DNA from: Aphanocapsa sp. GSE-SYN-MK-11-07L
GTDB lineage: Bacteria; Cyanobacteriota; Cyanobacteriia; Thermosynechococcales; Thermosynechococcaceae
Assembly: GCA_019359715.1 (NCBI GenBank)
Contig: JAHHGS010000011.1
Coordinates: 86,051 to 150,050, forward strand
Direction: 5' to 3'
Length of the DNA: 64,000 nt
Within the stretch, counting starts at the first letter, position 1, and every line of letters begins with the position of its first letter. The notes beneath the pieces were generated by a model. That model worked only from the letters and a program-made list of their open reading frames with translations. It did no database searches and was not told where the DNA came from. Of this stretch, positions 25,182 to 34,202 are shown in pieces. The position numbers and the translations under genes are program-made.

Positions 25182-25369
25182 GCCTCATCCTCTGCAGGAG
25201 TCAACCAATCTTCTGCTAGCAGTGGTTCACTTAATAAGCTGGTTTCTAGCTGCTCCTGTTGAATTTCTCTGGTTTTGACAAACAACAAAAAATCTAAGAC
25301 TTCTTTGAGAGTCGAGTCAGAGGTTTTATCAATTTCATCTAGTAATTTTTCTTTGATGTTAATACTCAT
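25166..25369 (-). CDS. antitoxin partner of MazF-like toxin
   Basis: 67 residues: a helical region (EKLLDEIDKTSDSTLKEVLDFLLFVK) followed by a short acidic tail (DWLTPAEDEAWQHL). This DUF2281-like layout, with the WLTPAEDEAW end, is common for antitoxins preceding MazF in cyanobacteria. It lacks a recognisable DNA-binding fold. AGGAGATCAC precedes its ATG. Confidence 0.75.
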   Translation of the reverse strand: MSINIKEKLLDEIDKTSDSTLKEVLDFLLFVKTREIQQEQLETSLLSEPLLAEDWLTPAEDEAWQHL

Positions 25370-25597
25370 TTTGTGATCTCCTTTTTCTCCCTATTTGTCA
25401 CGGCCTTCAACTGCCATACTCTAGTTTCCGATCAAGTCTTATGAGTCCGGGGTGAATTCCTACCGTTCAGGATGTCCACCTCATCCTCATTCTGGCTTAT
25501 AAGCTTTTGTCCCGGATCAGCAAGCTTGAAAACACACTCTGGAATTACGGCATGACAAATAGTTAAGACGGATTATTTGTTTGGCGGGCGCGATAAA

Positions 25598-27244
25598 TTA
25601 AGAAGCTTGCAAGCGACTCAGTAGCGGTGCCGCTTGCAACAGGGTTTGCGTATAGGGGTGTTTTGGTTGGGTAAATAATTGATGGGTTGGGCCAATTTCG
25701 ACAATTTGGCCGCCGTGCATGACGGCCAGGCGATCGCAAAAGAAACGCGCTACCCAGAGGTCATGGGTGATAAACAGATAGGTGAGGTTAAATTTCTGCT
25801 TTAGCTCCAGCATTAAGTCCAGCACTTGGGCTTGGATGCTAGCATCGAGCATACTGACTGGCTCATCGCAAATCAGCAATTTGGGGTGAGTAATTAGGGC
25901 GCGGGCGATCGCCACTCGCTGCTGTTGCCCGCCGGACAGGTCAGCCGGATGACGGTGGTAGAACTCGCTAGGGTCTAAGCCGACCTGAGTTAACATTGCT
26001 TCTACCTGCTGCTGGGCAGCGGCAGGGGTTGCTAAACCATGCATCAGCAGCGGATCAGCAATGCTCTGCCCGATCGTCATTTGCGGATTTAAGCAGGCAT
26101 GGGGGTCTTGAAAAATCATTTGAATTTGCCGTCGCTGCTGACGCATTTCCGTCCCACACAGGCGGGTTAGCTCAGTTCCCAAAAAGGTGACTTGACCCGC
26201 TGTGGGGCGAATCAGTTGCAGAATCGTCCGAGAAAGCGTGCTTTTGCCGCAGCCCGACTCGCCCACTAAACCCAGCGTTTCGCCTGGATAAAGCGTTAAA
26301 TTTACTCCATCGACGGCTTTAATTAACGTCGACGGCTGCCCCGACAGCAGCCGCGCCAGCGGATTCGACTCCAGGCTGTAGTGCTGTTTGAGGTTTTGAA
26401 TATCTAGCAAAGGAGTGCTGACGGCTAATTCAGGTTTGGGCGCGATCGCCCCCGCTTGTAGGTGCAAAGCTGCTTGCATTAAAGCCTGCGTGTAAGGGTG
26501 CTGCGGGTTTTGCAGCAGGGCTTGGGCAGGGCCAGTTTCGACAATTTGTCCCTGGTGCAAGACGGCCACCCGATCGCAATACTCGCTCACCAGCGCCAAA
26601 TCATGGGAAATCAGCAGCAGTCCCATCTGCCGCTGCTGGCAAAGTTGGGTTAGCTCCCGCAAAATTTGAGCCGCTACGGTCACATCTAGGCTGGTCGTCG
26701 GTTCATCGGCCACAATTAGCTTCGGGTCAAGCAGCAGAGCAAGGGCGATCGCTACCCGCTGACGCATCCCGCCGCTAAACTCGTGCGGATACTGCTGCCA
26801 GCGCTGCTCCGGGATTTTGACTGCCGCTAGCGTGGACAAAATCCGATCGCGGGCGGCTTGCTTAGACAGATCTGGACGGTGCGATCGCAGGGTTTCTAAG
26901 CAGTGATCTTTAATGGTCATCAGCGGGTCAAGCCGGGTCATTGGGTCTTGAAACACCAGCGAAACCGCTTCACCGCGAAACTTCCGCAGGGAATTTCCGC
27001 TCAAACTCAGGACTGATTTCCCATTAAAATCAATCTGCCCTGCCACCTGAGCACCCAGCGGCAAGAGCTGCAAAATTGCCCGCCCAATCGTCGATTTACC
27101 GCAGCCCGACTCACCGACCAGACCAAGGCGATCGCCGGGGTTGACCTGAAATGAAACCCCATTTACCACCCAACTCTTGTCCGCTCTGCGGTGTTGAGGA
27201 TAAGCAATCCGTAAATTGGCGATCGAGAGCAAAGATTGGCTCAT
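25598..27244 (-). CDS. oligopeptide/dipeptide ABC transporter, fused double ATPase
   Basis: 548 residues with two complete ABC domains in one chain, equal to DppD plus DppF (or YejF). Walker A: GESGCGKST at about 45-53 and 330-338. Signatures: FSGGMRQRVAIA and LSGGQQQRVAIA. Walker B: LIVADEPTTSLD and LLICDEPVSMLD. Each half ends with the oligopeptide-type tail (NPQHPYTQAL and QPKHPYTQTL). It would power peptide, nickel or opine uptake, but no permease or binding protein is encoded near it, so those partners must lie elsewhere. Confidence 0.92.
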   Translation of the reverse strand: MSQSLLSIANLRIAYPQHRRADKSWVVNGVSFQVNPGDRLGLVGESGCGKSTIGRAILQLLPLGAQVAGQIDFNGKSVLSLSGNSLRKFRGEAVSLVFQDPMTRLDPLMTIKDHCLETLRSHRPDLSKQAARDRILSTLAAVKIPEQRWQQYPHEFSGGMRQRVAIALALLLDPKLIVADEPTTSLDVTVAAQILRELTQLCQQRQMGLLLISHDLALVSEYCDRVAVLHQGQIVETGPAQALLQNPQHPYTQALMQAALHLQAGAIAPKPELAVSTPLLDIQNLKQHYSLESNPLARLLSGQPSTLIKAVDGVNLTLYPGETLGLVGESGCGKSTLSRTILQLIRPTAGQVTFLGTELTRLCGTEMRQQRRQIQMIFQDPHACLNPQMTIGQSIADPLLMHGLATPAAAQQQVEAMLTQVGLDPSEFYHRHPADLSGGQQQRVAIARALITHPKLLICDEPVSMLDASIQAQVLDLMLELKQKFNLTYLFITHDLWVARFFCDRLAVMHGGQIVEIGPTHQLFTQPKHPYTQTLLQAAPLLSRLQAS

Positions 27245-27344
27245 GCGGAACCTGGCTGGCCTAACACGAAAAGAATACCTTGGGAAGCGGGGAGCGATCT
27301 ATTTGCATCGTGACGCTTTTTTTACGGATCATCTCCAAAAATAA

Positions 27345-27372
27345 TGCCAGCCCCAAAGACTGGGAACTGGCA
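27345..27372 (-). terminator. rho-independent terminator of psbO
   Basis: Read on the minus strand: a stem of TGCCAG paired with CTGGCA, an inner CCCA/TGGG pairing, then ATTATTTTT. It starts 36 bp after the psbO stop. Confidence 0.65.
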
Positions 27373-27407
27373 GGAGCGAAATATTTCAGAATATTTGCAG
27401 TAGCCGT

Positions 27408-28229
27408 CTAGACCACTGGCTCAACTCGCGAGTAGAAGATGCCTTGCACCTTCATCTCTTTCGCTTCGTGGGCGCCCATGTCATCATCAGACAGTTGTTC
27501 GCTTTCAAAGGTGCCAGCAATCTCGCCAGTGCGGCTGTTGACCTTAGACACCTGCAAAGAAATCTTGCCTTTGCTCAGACCAAACCGCTTGATGTTAGAC
27601 CGAGCCAACTCATCCTCGTTTGACTGGGGCAGTGCTACAGCCGTGTCATAGCCTGTGGTCAAACCTCGTCCTTTCGGGTCAAGAAAGTTAGACGTGCGAT
27701 AGGAAGGCACGCTATATTCGCCTTCAAAGTCGGTCGAGGTGTTGATGCTGGTTAGCCCTGGCTGTGAATTAGCCACCAAATTCTTGACTGAAAACAAGAA
27801 GGGCACCCGTTCACCGCCTGGAAGCTGGACGGTAATGGCCTGGAAGTCAAATCCATCTTCTTCGACAAAAGTGAGGCTACCATCACCATTAACTTTGAGT
27901 TGGCCTTGGACTTGGTCAATTGAAGAGGTGTAGCGAGTCATCACCTTTGTAGGCACAAACTCTGCCTCTTGCCGTTTGTTTTTCCCTTCTTCTTTTACCA
28001 AATAGGTTGTTGGCTGGAGGCAAAGACCCGTTACGGTGTAAGACTGATCCGGATCGATGGGGTACGAACCCCGTGCAGTTTCATCCAGGGTGGGGCAGCT
28101 ATTGGCTAGCCCCGTTCCTCTAATCTGATCGTAGGTCATGGGGGTGCTAGCAGCCAAAGCACTGCCACCCAGGGTTAATACCCCAAAGCACACCGCCAAG
28201 AAAGCGACAACTAATGCGCGATATCTCAT
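27408..28229 (-). CDS. psbO: photosystem II manganese-stabilising protein PsbO
   Basis: 273 residues. This extrinsic lumenal subunit stabilises the Mn4CaO5 water-splitting cluster. A signal peptide (MRYRALVVAFLAVC ... GGSALAAS) leads to the lumen. The mature protein begins TPMTYDQIRGTGLANSCP, with the conserved disulfide Cys in NSCPTLDE and GLCLQP, and later FEGEYSVPSYRTSNFLDPKGRG. I chose ATG 28229, with GAGG upstream; an in-frame start at 28319 would place 30 extra residues before the signal peptide. Followed by its own terminator. Confidence 0.97.
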   Translation of the reverse strand: MRYRALVVAFLAVCFGVLTLGGSALAASTPMTYDQIRGTGLANSCPTLDETARGSYPIDPDQSYTVTGLCLQPTTYLVKEEGKNKRQEAEFVPTKVMTRYTSSIDQVQGQLKVNGDGSLTFVEEDGFDFQAITVQLPGGERVPFLFSVKNLVANSQPGLTSINTSTDFEGEYSVPSYRTSNFLDPKGRGLTTGYDTAVALPQSNEDELARSNIKRFGLSKGKISLQVSKVNSRTGEIAGTFESEQLSDDDMGAHEAKEMKVQGIFYSRVEPVV

Positions 28230-28471
28230 GGTCAACCTCAGTACAAACAAGTTATGAATCCAAACAGCCAACCACTTAAGTGAGGACTTAAGCTGGGCTA
28301 GAGCAGAATATAGGGACATCCAGAGCCTAAATTACCCAAGCGGGTTAGCGTCCTGGTTCATAATCACAAAATGTGATCAAATGTCCGCTCTGATTATAAG
28401 AAGCATTGAAGCTGTTAATGCTTTAATTTTAAAGCCCTAAGGGCCGCAATTATCAAGGGAGGGCTGAGATT

Positions 28472-28777
28472 ATGAATGATGAAGCCAGGCGATCGCGGAT
28501 TTCTCCCGATGCTGAGGCGATCGCCGAATCAACGCGCAGCTTAGCCCAAACCTATCAAGGCAACAGCCTCCAATTGCTAAAATTGCTGCGATTATTAGAG
28601 AGCCTGCATCGTGAAATTCGGGATGATTTATTTCAGGCGGCTCTACCCAATAACCGGCAGGCGCTTTACCATTTGTTAAGGGATATTGAACGAGAGGGGG
28701 GTTGGCCCTATATTCCGGTCGTTAAATTGAGGGAGCTAATCGCTCAAGTCGACGGCGATTTACTGGGGGAAAAATAG
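28472..28777 (+). CDS. conserved hypothetical cyanobacterial protein
   Basis: 101 residues, all predicted helix. Recognisable pieces: AIAESTRSLAQTYQGNSLQLL, LLRLLESLHREIRDDLF, and LLRDIEREGGWPYIPVVKLRELI. I recall similar short proteins in other cyanobacteria but no assigned function. GGGAGGG before the ATG is a strong ribosome binding site. Only 22 bp separate it from the CDF transporter, so they probably form an operon. Confidence 0.6.
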   Translation: MNDEARRSRISPDAEAIAESTRSLAQTYQGNSLQLLKLLRLLESLHREIRDDLFQAALPNNRQALYHLLRDIEREGGWPYIPVVKLRELIAQVDGDLLGEK

Positions 28778-28799
28778 GGGTTTTTGAGGAGGTTGGCCA

Positions 28800-29720
28800 A
28801 TGTCGCACGGACATCATGATCGGCATCACCACGATCACGCCCCCCAAACCTACAATCGGGCGTTTGCAATTAGTGCTGCCCTCAACCTGGGGATTGTGAT
28901 TTTGCAAGTTGTCTATGGGATTCTGGGGAATTCACTGGCCTTGCTAGCAGATGCCGGGCATAATCTAACGGATGTGTTTAGCCTCCTGCTGGCCTGGGGA
29001 GCTAGCCAACTGGGGCAGCGCCCGCCTACCCAACGCTACACCTATGGGCTGCGACGCAGCTCAATTTTGGCGGCGCTGGTGAATGCTGTGCTGTTGCTGC
29101 TGATGATGGGGGCGATCGCCTGGGAAGCAATCCATCGTTTGGGCAATCCTAGCCCAATTGCGGAAGTTCCCGTCATGATTGTGGCTTTGTTAGCGATCGC
29201 GGTTAACGGCGGTAGCGCCTTGCTGTTTCATTCTGGGCGATCGCAGGACTTAAATCTGCGGGGCGCATTTTTGCATTTGCTGACGGATGCGTTTGTTTCG
29301 CTAGGGGTCGTGCTTTCCGCCATTGCCTCTTTACTAACGGGTTGGCGGTGGTTTGACCCCGTAATGAGCTTGGTGATTGTGGTGATTATTGTGGTTGGGA
29401 CTTGGGAACTGCTGCAAGATTCGCTCAACCTGGCCCTAGATGGGGTGCCGGAGTCGATTGAGCCTTTGGCCGTCCGAACCTATTTGCAAGAACAGCCTGG
29501 AGTCCAAGAAGTACACGACCTGCACATTTGGGCGATGAGCACGACCGAGACCGCGTTGACTGCCCATCTAGTCATGCCCGATGGCCATCCCGGCGATCGC
29601 TTTTTAACGGAACTCTGCCACAGCCTGCAGGACAAATTTGGGATTGAACATACGACCCTGCAAATTGAAATCGGACACCCCAACTATCCCTGCAATTTGG
29701 CTTCCGATGCCCAAGTTTAA
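28800..29720 (+). CDS. CDF-family zinc/cobalt/cadmium efflux transporter
   Basis: 306 residues. The His-rich N terminus (HGHHDRHHHDH) is typical for metal capture. Six membrane segments follow; the intramembrane metal site is HNLTD in segment 2 and HLLTD in segment 5, the HxxxD pair expected for zinc. The cytosolic domain (about 210-290) has VHDLHIWAMSTTETALTAH. Exchanges protons for zinc or cadmium across the inner membrane. GAGGAGG precedes the ATG. Confidence 0.93.
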   Translation: MSHGHHDRHHHDHAPQTYNRAFAISAALNLGIVILQVVYGILGNSLALLADAGHNLTDVFSLLLAWGASQLGQRPPTQRYTYGLRRSSILAALVNAVLLLLMMGAIAWEAIHRLGNPSPIAEVPVMIVALLAIAVNGGSALLFHSGRSQDLNLRGAFLHLLTDAFVSLGVVLSAIASLLTGWRWFDPVMSLVIVVIIVVGTWELLQDSLNLALDGVPESIEPLAVRTYLQEQPGVQEVHDLHIWAMSTTETALTAHLVMPDGHPGDRFLTELCHSLQDKFGIEHTTLQIEIGHPNYPCNLASDAQV

Positions 29721-29745
29721 ACTTGATTTAACGCCTTCTGCCCTC

Positions 29746-29773
29746 GTTCGACTGAGCGCTCACGCCGAAGTCT
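29746..29773 (+). repeat. 28 bp dispersed palindromic repeat, copy 2
   Basis: Same 28 bases as 21481-21508 and same orientation, here between the convergent CDF gene and the polysaccharide dehydratase gene. It is embedded in CTTCTGCC-type short repeats that are also seen near 18240-18270. Confidence 0.7.
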
Positions 29774-29797
29774 GCCTTTTGACCTTCTGCCTTTCCT

Positions 29798-31726
29798 TCA
29801 TCCATTCTGCTCGTGTTCGCCAGAAAAGCCTGATAAAACTGGTTTGGCAGCAATAATTGCTGCTGACGGGCGTTGAGAAGGCTGATAGTTAGTAACAATC
29901 TGCTTCAGCAATTGGTGAACTTGAACCCGATCGCGACCGTAACAGGCATTCAACAGTTGATCAATTTGAGGAAGTAGCTTCGGCCAGGGAATCCTATCTT
30001 CATAGGAGCCGTAGATTTTAGGATGGGCAGTCACCCAGGTATTGCTGGCATCAATCAGCAGTTCTTCGTAAAGTTTTTCACCAGGGCGCAGACCTGTAAA
30101 ACAAATTTCAATATCCTTGCCCGGTACCATCCCGCTCAGCTCAATCATTTGGATGGCCAAGTCGTAAATTTTGATTGGCTCTCCCATATCCAGCAAGAAA
30201 ACTTCCCCGCCTTGGCCAAGACTGCCAGCTTGAATCACTAATCTGGCGGCTTCAGGAATCGACATAAAGTAGCGAGTAATGTCAGGGTGCGTGACGGTTA
30301 AAGCCTTGCCGTGAGCAATTTGCTGCCGAAAGCGAGGAATCACTGAACCCGTACTATCAAGCACGTTGCCAAAGCGCACCATAATTAGGCGAGTTTTAGT
30401 GGCTGGCTCGTTGGCCAGAGCTTGTAAAACTAGCTCTGCAATCCGCTTGCTGGCACCCATGACATTGGTGGGGCGGACGGCTTTGTCTGTGGAAATTAGC
30501 ACAAAGGTTTCAACATCAGCCGCGATCGCAGTTTGGGCTGCCACCAGGGTTCCCAAAACATTGTTCATAATTCCCATTTCTGGGTTGATCTCGACCAAGG
30601 GAACATGCTTGTAGGCAGCAGCGTGATAGATGGTTTCTACCTGATAGCGATCGATAATTTCATGGAAGCGATTTTGGTCTGTGACTGAGCCTAAGCAGGC
30701 CGCCAAATCAACTTCACGATTTGCTTCAGAAAGCTCGATTTGAATCTTGTAAAGCGCAAACTCATTTAATTCGTAGAGAATTAAACATTTTGGCTGATGT
30801 CTAATAATTTGACGGCAAAGCTCAGACCCGATCGATCCGCCAGCTCCAGTCACTAATACAGACTTGCCTTTGATGTTGATTTCTAGCAGTCGAGGATCAG
30901 GCGAAATTTCTTCTCGCCCCAACAAATCTGTGATGTCAACATCGCGAATTTCACTAATTGAAACCTTGCCTGAAACAACATCATCTAAATTAGGTAAGGT
31001 CTTGATATTGATCGGCAAATGTTTTAATCCAGCGATCACGTCTCTGCGAATCTGGCGACTAACTGAGGGCATCGCCAATAAAACAGTTCTGACTTGATAA
31101 CGATCGATTAAACTCTGAAAATGTTTAGGATTATAAATTTTAATCCCATTAATCATATGTCTTTGCAGTTCTGAATCATCATCTACAAAGGCCACAACTC
31201 GATACTGTCGGTTGTACTCTAAAGCATTGGCAAAACTAGATCCACCTGCGCCTGCGCCATAGATAATAATCCTTTCCGGTACATTTTTAAAATTGAGTGA
31301 ATTAAGTCGAAAAATTAACCTGCCAGCAGCAAGCCGACTGCCAACAACCAGCAAAAAGGTTAAGCTGCCATCAGTAATAATGACCGCGTGAGTTAATTGC
31401 TTGAACCCAAACAAAAAATCAACAACTAAAGCAGCGGCGGTGCTAAATATAGTTGCCTTCACCGCCAAAGAAAAAGACTTTAAGCCCGTATAGCGAGAAA
31501 TGTTATGATACATTCCTATGGCATAAAAAATAATCAGTTTGACGCAAATAATTAGAGCTACTTCTAGATAAGTATAAGGATCGAAAAGATAAGTAAAACT
31601 TTCAAAGTGCAACAGTAGTGAGATGTTAATGCTGAGACAAAACAGAAGCGCATCAAGCGTGCCAAGAATTGCTTTCTTGGCATTTCTGGAAATTTTTTCT
31701 AGAGCAAAAGAATCTAGATTTTTCAT
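29798..31726 (-). CDS. membrane nucleoside-diphosphate-sugar 4,6-dehydratase (WbpM/CapD-like)
   Basis: 642 residues. Four N-terminal membrane helices (about 18-125), then a first Rossmann domain (GAGAGGSS near 159) and a catalytic Rossmann domain starting VTGAGGSIGSELCRQI near 294. The active-site region reads STDKAVRPTNVMGASKR near 415-425, where Met replaces the usual SDR Tyr, as in WbpM/FlaA1. These enzymes convert UDP-GlcNAc (inverting or not) to 4-keto-6-deoxy sugars such as precursors of QuiNAc or FucNAc. It is the last gene of the leftward polysaccharide operon. Confidence 0.93.
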   Translation of the reverse strand: MKNLDSFALEKISRNAKKAILGTLDALLFCLSINISLLLHFESFTYLFDPYTYLEVALIICVKLIIFYAIGMYHNISRYTGLKSFSLAVKATIFSTAAALVVDFLFGFKQLTHAVIITDGSLTFLLVVGSRLAAGRLIFRLNSLNFKNVPERIIIYGAGAGGSSFANALEYNRQYRVVAFVDDDSELQRHMINGIKIYNPKHFQSLIDRYQVRTVLLAMPSVSRQIRRDVIAGLKHLPINIKTLPNLDDVVSGKVSISEIRDVDITDLLGREEISPDPRLLEINIKGKSVLVTGAGGSIGSELCRQIIRHQPKCLILYELNEFALYKIQIELSEANREVDLAACLGSVTDQNRFHEIIDRYQVETIYHAAAYKHVPLVEINPEMGIMNNVLGTLVAAQTAIAADVETFVLISTDKAVRPTNVMGASKRIAELVLQALANEPATKTRLIMVRFGNVLDSTGSVIPRFRQQIAHGKALTVTHPDITRYFMSIPEAARLVIQAGSLGQGGEVFLLDMGEPIKIYDLAIQMIELSGMVPGKDIEICFTGLRPGEKLYEELLIDASNTWVTAHPKIYGSYEDRIPWPKLLPQIDQLLNACYGRDRVQVHQLLKQIVTNYQPSQRPSAAIIAAKPVLSGFSGEHEQNG

Positions 31727-32069
31727 GTATTCAATTCAGGAACGATTTTAGCGATCTTGGACACCCTAAATTCGGAGCAATCTTAGGTCAGGCTAACCCC
31801 TCTTCCTCCTAATTCGGAGTAAGCTGCAAATTTAATCAGCTCAGAGATATATCAGGATACAACCCTGTATTTTTATCGGTAAGTCTTGCCGGCTAGACCT
31901 AATGCTCAACGACGCACTTTCACTGCCATGAAATCCCCCATAGTTTTACAGATTCAAATCTAAACCCTAAATCGTTAATGCCCAATGTACAATATTACTC
32001 TTGGCTAGTACTGGTGATCGATTGTACGATCACAATAAAAGCAGATATTTTGCCATTGCTGGCCTAGGG
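31727..32069. other. 343 bp gap inside the polysaccharide locus
   Basis: Between the dehydratase gene and the WecA-like gene, both on the minus strand. No ORF, tRNA or strong hairpin recognised. It probably holds a separate promoter for the dehydratase. Confidence 0.45.
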
Positions 32070-33071
32070 CTAAGAGTGAACCCCGTAGGGGTTAAGCATC
32101 GCCCTAACATAGATTTCTCCCAGCCCTAAAAAAATAGGTAAGCTGGCTAGACTCAACCATGCTCCTAGCTGTCCAAAGCTAATGATCAAGATCGCAATCA
32201 ACAGAGTATAGATGATATAGAGGCTGGAAACTTGGGCATGGGTGCGTCCAGCTTGCTGTAGACGCTGGTAGAGATGCGTCCGATGGGCCTGAAAAATATT
32301 TTCGCGGCGAATTAATCGACAAACTAGGGTATAAATTGTGTCTCCGATCAGAGGTAGTGTAAGGGCTAACCCTACCCAAGTTTGACTGGCAGAATTGGCT
32401 TGCAGCAGAGCGATCGCAACGATTGCTCCCAGCACTGTACTACCGACATCGCCCATAAAGATCTTGGCAGGAGACCAATTCCAGCCTAAAAATCCAATCA
32501 GGGCTGCCACCAGTAGCCATAGCCAAGGCAAGTTGAGGTAAATTGCCAAAAATGCTAACTGGACTGCACTCACCCCTGCAAGCAGCCCATCCAGACCATC
32601 CATGAAGTTGTAAAAGTTAATCATGGCAGTCATCCCGATCGCGATTGCGATCAAGCTAAACCAAGCTTTAGGATCTCCTAATTCCACCGGATGAGTTACA
32701 AACCAGAAAACGGAAACTACGGCTACACTGAGCTGCACCAGATAGCGCCAAATCGCCGGTAGGCTATAGAAATCATCTAAGAAACCAACGATGGCTAAGG
32801 GCATGAGTGCGACCCAGAATTTCACTGGATCAGGCAGGAGGATGTCTGCTGCCCCTAAACTTGGGATCCAGAAAGGGATTAAGTAAAGCAAGCCGTAAGC
32901 AAGCGCAAAACCGACAATGAAACCAATTCCACCGCCTCTGGGAGTGGGCTGGTGATGTGAACTGCGATCGTTGGGGATGTCGAGGAGTTGCTTACTAAAC
33001 CTTTGCTGCACTAGGGCAGTGACGCTGATGCTGGTCAATAAACTGAAGCTAGACAGAAGCAGCAGCACCAT
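32070..33071 (-). CDS. WecA/WbpL-like polyprenyl-phosphate sugar-1-phosphate transferase
   Basis: 333 residues with about ten membrane segments. Motifs of the MraY/WecA family: DIPNDRSSHHQPTPRGGG, the Asp pair in VGFLDDFYSL, NFYNFMDGLDGL, and MGDVGSTVLGA. It would start a lipid-linked repeat unit by moving HexNAc-1-phosphate from UDP-sugar to undecaprenyl phosphate. I chose ATG 33071 because the longer reading (to 33227) overlaps the upstream epimerase and adds a non-membrane leader. Its pairing with an epimerase and a WbpM-like dehydratase recalls the Pseudomonas wbpV-wbpL-wbpM order. Confidence 0.9.
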   Translation of the reverse strand: MVLLLLSSFSLLTSISVTALVQQRFSKQLLDIPNDRSSHHQPTPRGGGIGFIVGFALAYGLLYLIPFWIPSLGAADILLPDPVKFWVALMPLAIVGFLDDFYSLPAIWRYLVQLSVAVVSVFWFVTHPVELGDPKAWFSLIAIAIGMTAMINFYNFMDGLDGLLAGVSAVQLAFLAIYLNLPWLWLLVAALIGFLGWNWSPAKIFMGDVGSTVLGAIVAIALLQANSASQTWVGLALTLPLIGDTIYTLVCRLIRRENIFQAHRTHLYQRLQQAGRTHAQVSSLYIIYTLLIAILIISFGQLGAWLSLASLPIFLGLGEIYVRAMLNPYGVHS

Positions 33072-33145
33072 AAATCTTACCCCTTGTAAACACCTGCAAC
33101 CATTATGGTAGTGGGATGTGCAAGAAATAGTATTTTTAGACGAGC

Positions 33146-34117
33146 TCAGCTCAGGGTTTGCTGAGTTTGGCGGTACCAGTCTGCGGTTGCTTGTAAGCCT
33201 TGAGTGACCGGATAAGGAGGTTGCCAACCCAGCAAATTTCTAAATTTCTGGTCATTGATGGCCAGTGAACCGAGCAGCCGATCGATCATGCCTGACCGCC
33301 CGGTCAATTGACCCAACAAGCGCAAAAAGGAGGGGGGGCACGGAAAGAGAACTGGACTCTTACCCAATCCAGTCGCCAAAATACGAATCAACTCTGGAGT
33401 AGACAACGCACTACTATCACTGACTAAAAAAGTTTGCCCTAGGGCATTAGGATGATCAAGACAAGCGATAATTGCATCTACTAAATTTTCAACGTAAATA
33501 AAACTCCGTTGATTGCGAACTGAACCGAATGGCAGCGGTAAACCCCGATCAATTAGCTTGAGTAGACGTTCCATATTACCTGGATTTTTAGGTCCATAAA
33601 CCAGGGGAGGCCGGATGATCGTGTGCTGCATCTGGCTGGGCTGAGTCAACTCAGCGATCGCCCTTTCGGCTTGCAGCTTACTCCACCCATAGCGAGTGTC
33701 CGGTTGACAGACAGATAGCTCAGTTAACCGCTGTTTACAAGTCGTGCCCATCGCCCCAATCGAACTCAGAAAAATAAAGCGTTGAACTTCAGATTCAAGA
33801 CACTGTCGAACTAAATTAGCCGTACCCTCAACATTCGTCTGCGTAAATTTAGCAGCGGCAGTTTTTGGATCATCGTTTAGCACGTGAGCCCGCCCAGCCA
33901 GATGAACAACAGATTGAATCCCACTTAAGGCAGATTGCCAATTCGTCAAGCCGTTAATTTCGCCCACAATAGCAGTCTCCACGCCCAGAGGCAGGTGATC
34001 AGCAACGGTTTGGCGCAGAGCAATCCGCAGCGGCAATCCTCGCACGACCAGCCCTTTGAGCAGATAACGACCAATGAAACCCGTCGCACCAGTGACCAAT
34101 ATCTGAGCAGATGACAT
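33146..34117 (-). CDS. NAD-dependent sugar epimerase/reductase (WbpV-like)
   Basis: 323 residues, extended SDR. The nucleotide loop is VTGATGFIGRYL, the AGRAHV block follows the fourth strand, and the catalytic Ser and YxxxK are in FLSSIGAMG and RYGWSKLQAE. PLVYGPKNPGN and RSFIYVENLVDAI belong to the substrate side. Similarity to WbpV suggests reduction of the 4-keto sugar from the WbpM-like enzyme to UDP-QuiNAc or a relative (inference). It sits directly before the WecA-like gene. Confidence 0.88.
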   Translation of the reverse strand: MSSAQILVTGATGFIGRYLLKGLVVRGLPLRIALRQTVADHLPLGVETAIVGEINGLTNWQSALSGIQSVVHLAGRAHVLNDDPKTAAAKFTQTNVEGTANLVRQCLESEVQRFIFLSSIGAMGTTCKQRLTELSVCQPDTRYGWSKLQAERAIAELTQPSQMQHTIIRPPLVYGPKNPGNMERLLKLIDRGLPLPFGSVRNQRSFIYVENLVDAIIACLDHPNALGQTFLVSDSSALSTPELIRILATGLGKSPVLFPCPPSFLRLLGQLTGRSGMIDRLLGSLAINDQKFRNLLGWQPPYPVTQGLQATADWYRQTQQTLS

Positions 34118-34202
34118 GCGGCTAAGTTCACTCTGGAGCGATCGTCAATATATCGCAATTTTCAATCACCGACAGCAAGTTTTCTGATCCATCCTCAGTT
34201 TG

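Noticed and set aside
32078..32096. Perfect AACCCC/GGGGTT hairpin at the end of the WecA-like gene.
   Set aside because: It lies in the last codons (NPYG) and has only 6 bp arms with no T-run; probably coincidence.
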